DNA of 64,000 nt from Teratosphaeria epicoccoides (Eukaryota; Ascomycota; Dothideomycetes; Mycosphaerellales; Teratosphaeriaceae), in assembly GCA_021401465.1 (NCBI GenBank), contig JADDMT010000034.1, positions 186,001 to 250,000 on the forward strand. The letters are read 5' to 3'. The notes under the pieces are model-generated. The model was not told the DNA's origin, searched no databases, and was given only the letters and a program-made list of their open reading frames with translations. This document shows positions 43,515 through 54,958 of the stretch, piece after piece. The position numbers and the translations under genes are program-made. Numbering within the stretch: position 1 is the first letter of the stretch; every line of letters starts with the position of its first letter.

Positions 43515-44315
43515 GGAGGAGTGAGGGCCAATGATTGCTTGACCCGACGACTAGGTTCAGTGCCCACAGCATACGACACGGCGGAGCATGATTACTGGTG
43601 TAATCTTGACTGCTTGATTGCCAACTCGCGGTTAAAACCATGCCACGCGCGCATGGAATCGGACGAGATGCTCGGAAGAGAAGAAGGTGGATACAGCTCA
43701 GCCACGCAGACCTCTGCGTGCCACGTGAGCCCGACATCGAACCCGTACGAGCGTGATGATGATGATGATGACGGACGAAGCATTGTCGAGGGGAGGTCTA
43801 ACAGCACAGATGCGTCTAGATCCAAGGGCGTGAGAAATATGCCACTGCGACGTGGCGGTGACGGGATGGTCCTTGCTAACGGTGATTTGGGTAGCATTGC
43901 TAAAATGTAAGCGGAAGCATGGCGTGTAAAGTGTAAAGTATGAGTTGAATTGCTCGGCATGTATATTTAATAGGACGTGTTGCGCCGAATCGCTGCGCAA
44001 TGTTGCCACCTGCTCTAGGATTGTTGAAGCACAGCGTCAATAACAACGACAAGAACAACAGCAAGAAGGATTCCACCTCGCCACGTGCTGCTTGCGAATA
44101 CACCAGATTCAGTAGGAGTAGAGAAGCCTTGAAGAGCGGTGGCCCTCGTCCCCATGTGTCATGCCATGGTCCTGCCGAGCGAGCTTGGCTTACCGGAACT
44201 TTACCATGTATACATGTCTTCCCAAATGGCCGAGGATCCTAGGCGCGAGATGATAAGCTAGTTGCTCCCATGTCATGCGGGATGCGTGTGTAAAGTAGAC
44301 TTACCAGCTGCGATA
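43515..44315. other. intergenic, short GAT repeat
   Basis: About 800 bp with the 3' end of the bHLH gene and the phosphodiesterase promoter. A short (GAT)5-6 run lies at 43752-43770. A 129-codon frame at 43521-43910 reads through it and is not convincing. Confidence 0.4.
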
Positions 44316-46684
44316 ATGGCGCGACAAACTTACGAGAAAGTGGAGCAGCAGGCTCACGTCCACTCTGATTCCTCTGAAGCCGAGAGCGGTGATGAAACCA
44401 CGCTGCGCACATCCGCTGAAGTCCGGCGGCACGACCAAGAGACTCTGGGTGCGGAAGAGGAGGCAGAGAGACTACTGATCGATGGAGAGCGCAGTGTACG
44501 GGGCCAGAGACGTGATGAGGCACGGCAGCGTCGAGATGCCGCCCGCGCGCGCCAGAGAGCGCACAGACAGAGAACAAGAAGCAGGAGGAGAGATAGAGGC
44601 AATTGCAGTCCTGAGAAGGAGATGGTGTATGACATGGAAGAGGGCGGTCCCAGGTCTAGCAGTGCTGAGGGCAGCGAGCACTCGGGTGAGGGTGATGTTG
44701 ATCGATTGGCGGAGGTGCAGACTTTACAGAAGAAGAGGAAGGACAACAAGAATAAGAAGGTATGGACCGCGCATGTGCCCTTGCTCTGGGGCAATAATGC
44801 ACATGCTCGCATGCTGGCCGTCGAAGCTAACGTCATGCCGTTCAGTCGCTATGCTCACGCTGTGCCATCTACCTGGTCATAGTGATAGGGTTCCTGATCT
44901 TGCTATTCGGCGCTTTCAGGGCGACCTCACATAGCAAGCAAGACGCCGGTAACAAGACAGTCAAATTGTATGATGGACCTGCACAAGGGGACTCTGGCAA
45001 GCCGGAGACAAGCTACGTTGCTCAGCACCTGTCCAATGGCACACATACCTTTGCGCCGACAACTGTACTGATCTCGCTCGACGGCTTCCGGGCCGACTTC
45101 TTGTTCCGCGATCTTACGCCTACCCTCCAGTCGTTTGCCCGGTCAGGCGTGTCGCCGAAATTCATGTTGCCGTCCTTTCCGTCATTGACCTTCCCAAACC
45201 ACTTCACACTGGTCACGGGCCTGCATCCGGAAAGCCATGGTATCGTTGGCAACACATTCTGGGATCCAGCTGCTGAGCAGCAATTCCACCATACTGTGCC
45301 GAGCCAAAGCATGCAGCCGGAATGGTGGAATGCCGAGCCAGTTTGGCTCACGGCAGAGCGTGCTGGGGTCACGACCGCGATCCACATGTGGCCTGGCAGC
45401 GAAGCTCATATTGGAGACATCGAGCCGGCTTACGTGGACAAGTTCAAGATTGATGAGTCTCTCCATAACAAGGTGAATCGGGTGTTGGGTTGGCTTGATC
45501 AACCAGGTCTTGCGGATGAGAGCACGCCTACACCACAGCTGATCGCTGCCTATGTTCCAAATGTGGACGCGGACGGTCACAAGTACGGACCTAACAGCAC
45601 TTACATTCGATCTACTATTGCCGAGGTCGACGGCATGCTTGCACAGTTGTTCGAGGGGATTGAGCAGCGCAATTTGACAGAAATCGTCAACATCATTGTC
45701 GTCAGCGACCACGGGATGGCGTAAGTATACTGACCCCGTGGATCATGCCCACACATCAGCCTAACGGTCGTTTGTAGAACGATTGCCAACAAGCGTCTGA
45801 TCCAGCTCGAAGAGCTGATTGAGACGTCCCTAATCGAGCACACTGATGGCTGGCCATTATATGGACTGCGACCGAAGGACGCTTCAGACACTGTACTGCA
45901 CAAGCTGTACGATCAGCTTCAGCAAAAGTCACAGGAAGAGAAATATCAGGGTTTGTACCAGGTCTACCTCCGCGACCACAACATGCCGGAGAGATATCAC
46001 TTCTCAAAGAATGCTCGCATTGCTCCACTCTGGATAGAGCCAAGGCCGGGATGGGCGGTCGTCACGAAGGATGAATACCACGTCGCCGAGGGCCGGAACG
46101 AGAATTGGGACCTGCTTGGACTACACGGCTACGACAACCAACACCCGCTCATGCGTGCTATCTTTGTCGCTCGAGGGCCTGCGTTTCCGCATGTGGCAGG
46201 CAGCGAGCTCGCGCCGTTCCAGAATACTGAAGTCTATAACATTGTCTGCGACTCGCTTGGCATTAAGCCGGCCCCAAACAATGGCACGCTGCGGTTGCCA
46301 CTGAAGCCCATGGGTATTCATGATTTTGATGCGCCTGTGGATGTGCCGGAAGACCTGCAAGATGAAGATCACCTTGCCCTTCCACCTGTGGTGCCCAATC
46401 CGAATGACCACTGGGCGGACACGAAGAGCGAGAGTCCGCAGACCACTTCGCTCCCTGTTGTCCCGAATTTGGCCAACAGACCGGACCTGGTCCTGCCGAC
46501 CGATGGTGTGCCACCGATGGCAGAGGCAGATGCTTCAGAAGCTGTCGAGGTAGGTACTGAGCAGGCAGACACAGATGATGAGGATGGTATCAACGGGCTG
46601 TGGGCATGGATCGATGGAAAGCTGCAGAAGGTCAAGAGCTGGGTTTTTGGTGTTCTGGAAGGTGAGAAGGCGCAAGAAGACTAG
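44316..46684 (+). CDS. type-II membrane nucleotide pyrophosphatase/phosphodiesterase (NPP)
   Basis: Exons 44316-44759, 44846-45720 and 45778-46684 give 741 residues. Residues 1-148 are a long, highly charged cytoplasmic head (Arg/Glu runs). A single transmembrane helix follows (YLVIVIGFLILLFGAF, about 157-172). The alkaline-phosphatase-fold domain has the metal/catalytic sites SLDGFRADF, the nucleophile Thr in SLTFPNHFT, DADGHKYGPNS, SDHGMA (split by intron 2) and GLHGYDNQHPLMRAIF. Family members hydrolyse nucleotides or phosphodiesters outside the cell or in the vacuole. The ~150-residue tail is acidic and low-complexity, ending in an amphipathic segment (GLWAWIDGKLQKVKSWVFGV). Several N-x-S/T sites lie in the lumenal part. 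Confidence 0.92.
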
Positions 46685-47761
46685 GACCTCGGAGACAAGG
46701 CACTCTGGCAAGGCTTGAGACGTAGAAGTCAGATGCGTCACGCCGACCTCAGGGGTCTCCTCGGCCATGTTCCAAGAGGTTGATCACAGCCGCCGCTTCG
46801 GCTGGCATCAAGGGCGGGCACGAAAGCAGCCTGACGTGGGAGACTGATACACGTTTCGGAGTGATGGAAGAGCTGGAAAGATGTCGTCTGGGCAAGACTT
46901 TACCGCACCTTCGGTGAGTCCCTGTCACAAGGACTGTTGTCAGGCTTGCCAGCGACATCCTGACACGACTGCTGCCACGGTGAAGTATTCACGAGCGCGA
47001 GGGAAGACATTGCTCCGCGGGAGGAGGTGGGAATGAGAAGAGCAGAGGAGAAGGAGCGGTGAAAGTGGTGGATTGATAGCTCGAATTGATGGCTTCGAAG
47101 TACAGCTCCCGATCCATTCCAGCTCGCCAATGGCACGGAGGTACGGAGGTACGGAGATACGCTCACTATCTCCATGGCTGCAACTTCCCCAGAAGGCACC
47201 ACGAGAGTCAAGTACGTAGTCTAACAACTGTCCCCCAGTTTTGCGCCGTTGTGAGTGTTTGGACATGCGCCCGCCGCCGGCGACACCTCCCTCCTCCGAC
47301 GGACGGAGCGGCGCTACGGACGCGGCGTGTGCTGTCCGTCCGTGCTTGGCAGAATAAGATGGATCGGCGAAGCGTCAGCGTTACTGTACGTCGTGAGAAC
47401 TTAGAATGCGCCCAAGCTCTTCTGCTGAGCCGATCGCAAGATCCGCGTATCCCGCACGCGTGGACCGGCTGGGAGCTGTTGGGGACCATCGGCACATACT
47501 TTCGCGGTAGGTGGTCTTGCGTTAGCCGCTCTCTCTCCCGTCTCCATACCGCCGCCTAGTCATCATAGAAAACCCTTCAGATCGGTAGCAGGACGGGAGG
47601 ATTGGATAGCCGAACTGTGGTGGCGATGTAGATAAATCGATTGATTGCAGTCATCGAGGACCACCTCATCTTGCTCTGGCTTTCGGGGTGTCGAACACGA
47701 CCACCGACAACGTCTACGACCTGAGAAAATCTCACCGCCAGCAGGATTGGCTGCGTGAAAG
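46685..47761. other. intergenic with short ACGGAGGT repeat
   Basis: About 1.1 kb between two plus-strand genes. ACGGAGGT is repeated at 47135-47150, with a third imperfect copy to 47158. No gene is seen. Confidence 0.4.
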
Positions 47762-49931
47762 ATGGCGTTCGACAAGGCAGACGCCAACATGGCGCATGCC
47801 GAGTTCGAGGCCGATCCCGAAAGATGGCAGTCGTACAGCGGAGCTGAAGGTCTTCGGAGCGAATACCAGCGATTCCATCGGGAAGGCTCTGAGGCTGGTC
47901 CACCAGGCGAGCGCGCGGATGGTGCGAGAAGAGAAGAAGCCGAGGAGGCTGCAGAGGAAGCGGAACAGCTCTCTCCCACCACGACGAACTCATCAGCACG
48001 ACGCAGCATGGGCTCGCGGCAGCGGAGCCGGCACCACTCTACCGTCAGCAGGACGTCGACGCGGTTCGAGAGGGAGTTTATGGAGTATCTGGACCGGCAT
48101 CCCACGGCGATCAAGCGGATCCAAGATCATCGGCTGCACCATTCCCATACCGTCGGCAGCTCGAAGTTTGTCGGCGATGTGGATCTCTCGACTCTGCCGC
48201 AGTTTGGCGGTGGCAAGCCCTATCCGCCGACGTTGCCGGATAAGGAGGAGTACGTCGTCGAGTTTGACGGGCAGAATGACCCGGCGCACGCGCAGAACTG
48301 GCCGATGAGGACGAAGCTTTATATTTCTGCGATTCTGATGCTGGACTCCCTGGCCGCGACGTTCGCGTCTTCGGTCTTTTCGCCCGCGAGCTCGCCTGTG
48401 GGCGCGCATTTTGATATCGGCAGGGAAGTGGTCACGCTTGGGACCTCGTTGTTCGTGTTGGGATATGCTTGTGGTCCTATCATCTTCGCGCCGATATCTG
48501 AGTTGTACGGACGCAGGCTTCCTATCATCTTTGCCGCGGTTGGGTTCGGCATCTTCAACATTGCCGTCGCTGTTTCCAAAGATGTGCAAACCTTGATGAT
48601 CTCGAGATTCTTTGCTGGGTTCTTTGGCAGCTGCCCACTCACAGTCGTGGCGGCTGTGTTCTCCGACATGTACAACAATGAGCTGCGTGGGATTGCTGTC
48701 GCATCGTTTTCAGCCACAGTCATCTGTGGACCGTTCACCGGGCCATTCATTGGTGCGTATACCGATCCCTGGAATCATTATTGGTGAGACGCAGAAAAGT
48801 TCTGACGATTGTGCCAAGGTGGCTTCATCACGAAGAGCTATCTGGGTTGGCGATGGACGGCGTACATCCCGGCATTCATGGGCTTTGCAGCAGCAGTCTT
48901 AGCTCTGTTCTTCCAGAAGGAATCGTATGGCCCGGTCATTCTCGTCTCGAAAGCTTCTGAGCTCCGCCGCAAGACTCGCAACTGGGGCATCCACGCCAAG
49001 CAGGAGGAAGTCGAGGTCGACCTCAAAGAGCTGCTGACGAAGAACATCTCGCGTCCCTTGCGCATCCTATTCACTGAGCCTATCGTCCTGCTGATCACCA
49101 TCTGTAAGTTGCAAAAGTGCTGCCCACTTCACCACCCCACCCCCACCAACTCTGATCCGACATCCTCCAGACATGTCCTTCATCTACGGCCTGCTGTACC
49201 TCAACCTGACAGCCTACTCCCTCGTCTTCGGCGACGTCTACGGCTTCAGCCTGGGCGTCAGCGGCCTGCCGTACATCGCTCTCATCATCGGTGTCGCGGT
49301 CGCCTTTGCCATCGTCGTCTTCACTAACCCTGGATACGTCAAGAAGCTGAAGGCCAACAACGACATCCCGGTGCCTGAATGGCGCATGCCCATCGTCATG
49401 GCCGGCGGCATCATCTTCTCTGCCGGCCTGTTCTGGTTCGGGTGGGGAGGGTACATGAGCTCGACGCCGTGGATAGTGCCGACCTTGGCTGGCTTGTTCA
49501 TTGGCTTCGGCATCTACAGCGTCTTTTTGCAATGTCTGAACTACATCATTGACGCGTACTTGATGTTTGCCGCGTCTGCGATTGCTGCGAATACGATCAT
49601 GAGGTCTTCGTTCGGCGCAGTGAGTACGCCCACACCCCCGGCGTCTCCCCCCAGCACACTGATCACGTCGCAGATCTTCCCGCTCTTTGCAACCTACATG
49701 TTCGAAGGCATCGGCATCAATTGGGGCATGACGCTGCTCGGCTGCGTCGCTGCGGCTTTCGTTCCCATGCCGTTCTTTTTCTACTTCTACGGTAAGAAGA
49801 TCCGGGCGAAGAGCAAGTTTGCTCCGGCGCTGGATATTAAGCAGGATCGGCAGCAGGACGAGGAGAGCAGGGGAGGCGCGGAGGGGAGTGGGAGCTCGGA
49901 GGATGGGAAGAAAGAGGAGAAAGAGGAATAG
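47762..49931 (+). CDS. MFS transporter, DHA1 drug/polyamine type
   Basis: Exons 47762-48752, 48819-49103, 49171-49619 and 49674-49931 give 660 residues. The first ~185 residues are a hydrophilic cytoplasmic head with Ser/Glu/Arg runs; twelve helices follow. The signature GYACGPIIFAPISELYGRRLPI is motif A of the DHA1 class. CGPFTGPFIG, split by intron 1, is the antiporter motif. The last loop and acidic/Lys-rich tail are cytoplasmic. Such proton-driven antiporters export drugs, polyamines or metabolites across the plasma membrane. The last intron is 54 nt, a multiple of three with no stop, so retaining it would insert 18 residues between the last two helices. Splicing is favoured because FGAIFPLFATYMFEG fits the family. 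Confidence 0.92.
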
Positions 49932-50117
49932 TCTTGAACGGCAGAAAGGGATGGAGGATCGTACATACATAATGCAGCATAGCAGTGCAGAGGGAAATTC
50001 AGTACGAGCAGTTGCCAGGACAGGAGGATCTTGCGCTCAATGTCAGCAGACGCGGGACAGCTGACGCGCCAACGAGGTCGACGTGCAGCATTCCTTGCGA
50101 TAGAGGCATCGCATACT

Positions 50118-50774
50118 CTACCAGCCGTCCAGCGCCATCACCTCCCGCCACACCTCGCTCCTCTCCTCCACCGCCCCCTCCACCGCCAAACAGCCCGTCA
50201 AAAACTCCTCCCAGCCCTCCTGCGTGCCCGTCGCCAGACTCTGCCTCACGTCCTCACCGCACTGCGTCGCCAGAAACCACGCCCCCGCCCCGAAACCCCA
50301 CTCATCCGTGTTCACCAACCCCAGCACCTCCGCCGGTCCCTGCGCGTCCGCGTCCGCCACCGCGGCCGCACTGATCCCGCAGTCCGCACACGCAGTCGAG
50401 AGGTACTCGGCGTACTCGGCGACGTACGCGGGCGACATCATGATGCGCGTGCCCTGTCCGGGAGTGCCGGGGTAGTGGTTGACGGCGTACTTGAAGCTGG
50501 AGGATTCGTAGAGCATGTCTGCCAGGAGGGCGGCCTGCTCGGCGAAGGAGGCGATGGCGAAGTTGGTGAAGGAGAGGGCGATGTAGGGCGCGGCTTGCGC
50601 GGCGGTGCGGCATTCGTCGGCGGCTGGCGCGTGGCTGCAGGTCGCGGTGGTGGAGTCGATTTGGAGGATGGAGGCGGCGGTGAGGGTGTTGGCTCGTTGC
50701 AGTGGTCGTGCTGATGCGGTGGTGGTGGTGGTGGTGGAGAGGAGGGCGTTGATGAGGGCTGTGGCGATGATCAT
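50118..50774 (-). CDS. small secreted protein of a conserved fungal family
   Basis: From the ATG at 50774 the product is 218 residues with a signal peptide (MIIATALINALL, then Thr-rich and ASA). Another in-frame ATG at 50828 would add 18 polar residues and hide the signal, so I prefer the inner start. The mature part begins SILQIDSTTATC and has Cys in TCSHAPAADECRTA, CADCGI, TQCGED and TGCLAV, so three disulphides are possible. The block KYAVNHYPGTPGQGTRIMM with a preceding LADMLYESSSF looks like a lysozyme-type helical core. I know similar secreted proteins in many filamentous ascomycetes but no proven activity. It converges with the MFS gene. Confidence 0.75.
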   Translation of the reverse strand: MIIATALINALLSTTTTTTASARPLQRANTLTAASILQIDSTTATCSHAPAADECRTAAQAAPYIALSFTNFAIASFAEQAALLADMLYESSSFKYAVNHYPGTPGQGTRIMMSPAYVAEYAEYLSTACADCGISAAAVADADAQGPAEVLGLVNTDEWGFGAGAWFLATQCGEDVRQSLATGTQEGWEEFLTGCLAVEGAVEERSEVWREVMALDGW

Positions 50775-51521
50775 TGCGGTGGATTCGCGGACGCCCTGCG
50801 CCGGTGTAGAGAGAGGAGTTTTACCCACAGGAAGGCTTGCTCGTTCTTGTTGGGGTCTCTCCGAACGGCTCTGGCCAATGCAATCTGGCGTATATCAGGT
50901 CCTTGGAGAAAAGGCGAAGAGCACACCTTCGTATTTCCATATTCAAAGAAGGAGAATGAATGCATTGTACAAACAAACAGAGACACAATACGTGTCTTGC
51001 ATTATTGCACCCTCAAGCGACCACCCATGCCGCATGAGGAATCCCGTAGAAAGAAAGATTCGCGTCCACAGCCGACGTGATGATCCGGAGCAGGTGTTCG
51101 TGCGTGATGATCGCTAGACTAGGCCCACCAGGCCAACAAAGCACAAGCAACGGCATCCAGAAGCCGGCTGCAGCTCAACCAGCGTTTGTCACGATGCACT
51201 CTCTAAGTCTACAGCCCACACCGGCACGCGCGCAGAATGAGATTAAAGCTCGTTGCCATTCCACGCTGGCAGCAATCGTGCGCGACACCCCAGGACTGCG
51301 GAAAGCGCAACCTGCTAGACAGGCCTTGTTGATACAGCCCATCCCTTTCCATCACACGCGCAGAACGCTGCTCACTGCTCCCATACGCCTCCCGCGCTCA
51401 GGCGCGGAATCTGGCCACCATGTGCAAACGCCTGTTTGGAAAAATGCTGCGCCAAATCAATCAAGGTCGATGCACCAGCCCAGCAGAGCCCGCGGCAAAG
51501 GCCACTACCCCCCTGCGTTCC
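50775..51521. other. intergenic, nothing recognised
   Basis: About 750 bp between the start of the secreted-protein gene and the stop of the GT34 gene, both on the minus strand. No convincing frame or motif. Confidence 0.4.
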
Positions 51522-53312
51522 CTACTCCTTCTTCCTGGACCAGCTCTCGGAGATCCAGTCCTTGAACTTCTCCCATCGACTCCGGTTGAGCCGATTCGAC
51601 CGCTGTCGGAAATGGTACATCTCCTCCCAGCAATCTCTGCCCCATTCGCAACCCGCCATGTTAACCAGAAAGTCCCGCTCCCGCTCCTGGTAATGTATGC
51701 CCTGGATGCCACACTCTTTCGGGTCATCGTTCGGCTGCAGCTTCGAGCATCCACCTTTGGGCAGGCCTTGGTCGTCACCACAGGCGCCGTTCGGGAAGGC
51801 GTTGACCAAGCGCTGGCTGATGAAGGCGACGTGCGGTCTCACCCAAGGCTGGTTTGTGTAGATGTATTCCAGCGCGTCTTGCTCCTTGTGCTCCCATTCC
51901 ATGTGCTTTTGCTCGTAGAAGACCGGGTCCCACCAGATGTCCAGCAGCCTGTCCGTCCAGGGGGATCTGCGCACGAAGAAACTGCCCAGGTTGAAACCGC
52001 CGCAATCTTGAGGTATGATCAGATCGATGCTCTTCGGGTCGCCGTCGCCGTTCAGGGAGAGCGTTTCTGGGTCGAGGTAATTCGCGTACTGAGGCGCGTT
52101 GGGGTCGCCCGAGGTGCCGTTTGGCGGATGCTGGATGTGGAGGGGGTTGTAGATGTTGATGTCACGATATGTGCTGGATTCGAGATCGTTGAAGATGTGC
52201 TGCTGCAGGGAGTAGCTTGGCTCCATGATGAAGGTGTTCAGATCGAGCCACCAGAACCTGCCACAGTCAGTCCGAGATTTCGTCCTCAGCCGTCACTCTG
52301 CTGACCTACCATTCTGCGTCGGGGTATTTCTTCATGGCATTGCGCATCACGTCCACCTTCTCCCAGCTCTCTCTCCATTCGTGCGCATACCGTTTCTTCG
52401 TGCTCATGTCCACAATCTCGAGCTCGTAGCCCCAATTGGCAGCATACTTCTTCTTGTTCTTCACGCTGTCGCGCTCTATCGCCCACTCCTTTGCGCCTTT
52501 CCATTCCATCACCCCGCCTCCTTGGTTGGCTCCTAGTATGACGACAAACTTACTCCCTCCTCCCAGAGATGCTGTTCGGCGGTACCAGTAGGTGACGGCT
52601 GATGGAATGTCAGCCACTGCGCAGTACTCCGTTTGGCACGGGTAGACTCACGTTTTGAGAACCACACGAACAGCATGAACAAAAACCCCAACATCACAAC
52701 GTACTTCCGTCTCCGAGACATGAGCAGTCCTAGACGGCGCGGGAGCTCCATGAACGAGGCCGGTCCGCCTGACCGGCCTCGCTGAAGCTTCTCCTTCTCA
52801 GCAAACCGGTCTTCCTGTCCGCCATGCGCGAAGTACGGCAGACCTTCGGATAATTTCCTGTAATGCCTCGAGAAGAATCCCTCATTCTGACTCTTGTATC
52901 TTGGATACCCTTTGCTGACCCGCTCACTGCCTGCCTTGGCATTTGCCCAGGTCACATTGTGGCCCCCATTCATGCCCGCAGACGCCTTCTTCTCCTGGCT
53001 CCGCGCGCGCGTCGTCGTCGTATCTCCGTTGGTGTCATCGTAGGGTGCAGTCAGGCCTGGGGAACTCCAGCCTCCGCCGCTGTCCCGGGAAGGGGAGCGG
53101 TCCAGCGACATGGAATTGCGGACGAAGGGCTCGTCGTCGTCGTCTTCGTCCTCCTCCTCCTCCTGTCTCAGCAACGGTGAGCTGGCGTACGGCCGTGTTG
53201 GCGACGGGTTGGTCAGGCCCTCGGATGGGGCATGGAGACTTCTCGAAGCGCGGCGACGGTGCTGGTGAGTCGAGGTCGTGGCCTCTGCGCCGGTATGGAG
53301 CGACCACGCCAC
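51522..53312 (-). CDS. GT34 glycosyltransferase (Mnn10/Gma12-like), type-II membrane
   Basis: Exons 53312-52652, 52598-52310 and 52257-51522 give 561 residues. Introns of 53 and 52 bp have clear CTGAC branch sites. Residues 1-200 are a disordered, acidic and Arg/Ser-rich cytoplasmic head, longer than in yeast relatives. One anchor helix follows (YVVMLGFLFMLFVWF). The lumenal domain begins KFVVILGANQGGG. WFWWLDLNTFIMEP (about 317-330, across intron 2) is the donor-site block; the usual DxD reads D-L-N here. IIPQDCGGFNLGSFFVRRS and WEHKEQDALEYI are further GT34 blocks. Relatives add alpha-1,6-mannose or alpha-galactose to N-glycans in the Golgi. Late Cys residues (ACGDD, GGCS, ECGI, GCEWGRDC) may form disulphides. 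Confidence 0.9.
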
Positions 53313-54958
53313 TTTCGACTTGTGGCGTTGACGCGTGCGATTTCGAAGGGAGGGTCGGTCTCAGGATGACCAGCTTGGCGGTGATGTGTATCAAGGATGG
53401 CGCGGCGGCGCAAATTCAAGCGGTAGGGACTGAATGCTTGTTCTCGGTCGTAAATAATGCGGGGAGAGATTGTTGCCCGCTACTTCCAAGGCCGTATCTC
53501 TGCGTGGTGAAGTGCTGAGCTGGGGTGGGGATGGGGGGCTGGGGGGAGGAGGATTATTGTGGTGATGATGATGAGAATGATGAAGAGTAGTAGTGACGGT
53601 GCGGCACGAAAGCTGTCACCTGTGTGCAGGTGTGCTGGCGTCAAGACAGGGATGATAATTGTCGCCCGTCCGAGTCCTTGGCCTCCACTGCGGCTGGCTG
53701 TAGGCGGTAGGGGCTGTGGTATACATCCACATGCGCCGCGCGGTGAACTGGGCAGGCGTTCACGTGGTTCGTCTGGCTGTTCACTGCGCGCTACAATCAC
53801 AACAAGGTACTCCAGGAAGTCGACTAATAACAAGAATTGCGCACTAGCTTTCTGGGTCAAAGTCAAAACAATCACCTGGCGGCATGTACTGCCCCCCCTC
53901 TATGTCTCTATGTACCATACTCACTAGGAAGTATAAGACACTGCTGTGCCTACTTTGGTGCGGGTGAAATGTGGGACAAACGGCAGTACAGTGTGTCTTC
54001 CAGAGTTCAAGCATATCAGGGGCATATTATGATTCTGGAAGGACCCCCCCGTACCTTAACCATCCACCTGAAACTCTACCAACCCGTCTTGCTTGCCGTC
54101 AGCTGTCCGGTCTGCGCATCAACGATACCACGACATACCACGACATACCACTTTCTCTCCGGCGCGCGATAGCCACATCTCCGCTCAGCCGGGGCGACAT
54201 TCCTCTGAATCACATTGGATGCATGCATGTGGCCACCGACACGAACGCCGCACAGGGAAATGTCGTCATCACGAGCCGCTGGAACGCGAGCAATCGGAGC
54301 TGCCGGACGTCGCATGCTGTGCAACCTGCCTCCCTCTGCTACAGGAGATGCTGCAAATGGCTGACCAAAGACCTGTGGCGCAACGGCCTTGTCAAGTGGT
54401 GTCGAACCCTGTATTGCATCCGAATCCTGACGCCGCCACCTCACGGAAAGACTGCGGGCGAGGGCCGCTGGTCACCAGGGAGGAGGGTGTGCCGCGGGGA
54501 CTGGACACACCGCGGGTCTCCGGAGCCGGGGGATTGCCCATTGTGCGACGGCGTAGAGACGACTGACGATGGTGACCTGCAAACGAGCCGCGTCCCGCGA
54601 TACGAGCACAACTTTTGGAAAGCCACGCTCGGCAAACAGACGCGCCGACGCCGGGACCGGAGCCGAAAAAGGACTTTCTCGTCGGCGGAGTAACCCATTT
54701 TTGGTTGTTCGGAGAAAGCAGCAGATATGTATGCGCAGTTCAGTCGTAGTCGTGATTAGAGTTTCGACTTGCGTATGAGAGGAAAGCGAAGCAATTGCCA
54801 CGGCAAGCTGGGCGTCGCGTGCCTTCCCAACACAGAAGGCACCGATGCAATGCCTCAAGCATCTGATGCGTATGTAGTAGAGCACGTCAACCATGCACAG
54901 GAAACATAATCTCACGCCGCTCGCAGCACGCTCCCACTCGTATCTCCAACCCACGCTC
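53313..54958. other. 1.6-kb gene-free stretch
   Basis: No recognisable gene. It holds a G-quadruplex motif (53522-53546, listed separately) and a short 10-bp tandem repeat CGACATACCA at 54131-54150. Confidence 0.45.
53522..53546 (+). other. potential G-quadruplex
   Basis: Four uninterrupted G-runs of 4, 4, 6 and 6 are separated by loops of 1, 2 and 2 bases. It lies about 210 bp upstream of the GT34 start, with the G-runs on the template strand of that gene. Confidence 0.7.

Noticed and set aside
43521..43910. 129-codon frame just after the bHLH stop
   Set aside because: Reads through a GAT repeat in the expected 3' region; no family similarity recognised.
53971..54693. 240-codon plus-strand frame
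   Set aside because: Arg/Ser/Thr-rich random-looking sequence with two other long overlapping frames on the same DNA.
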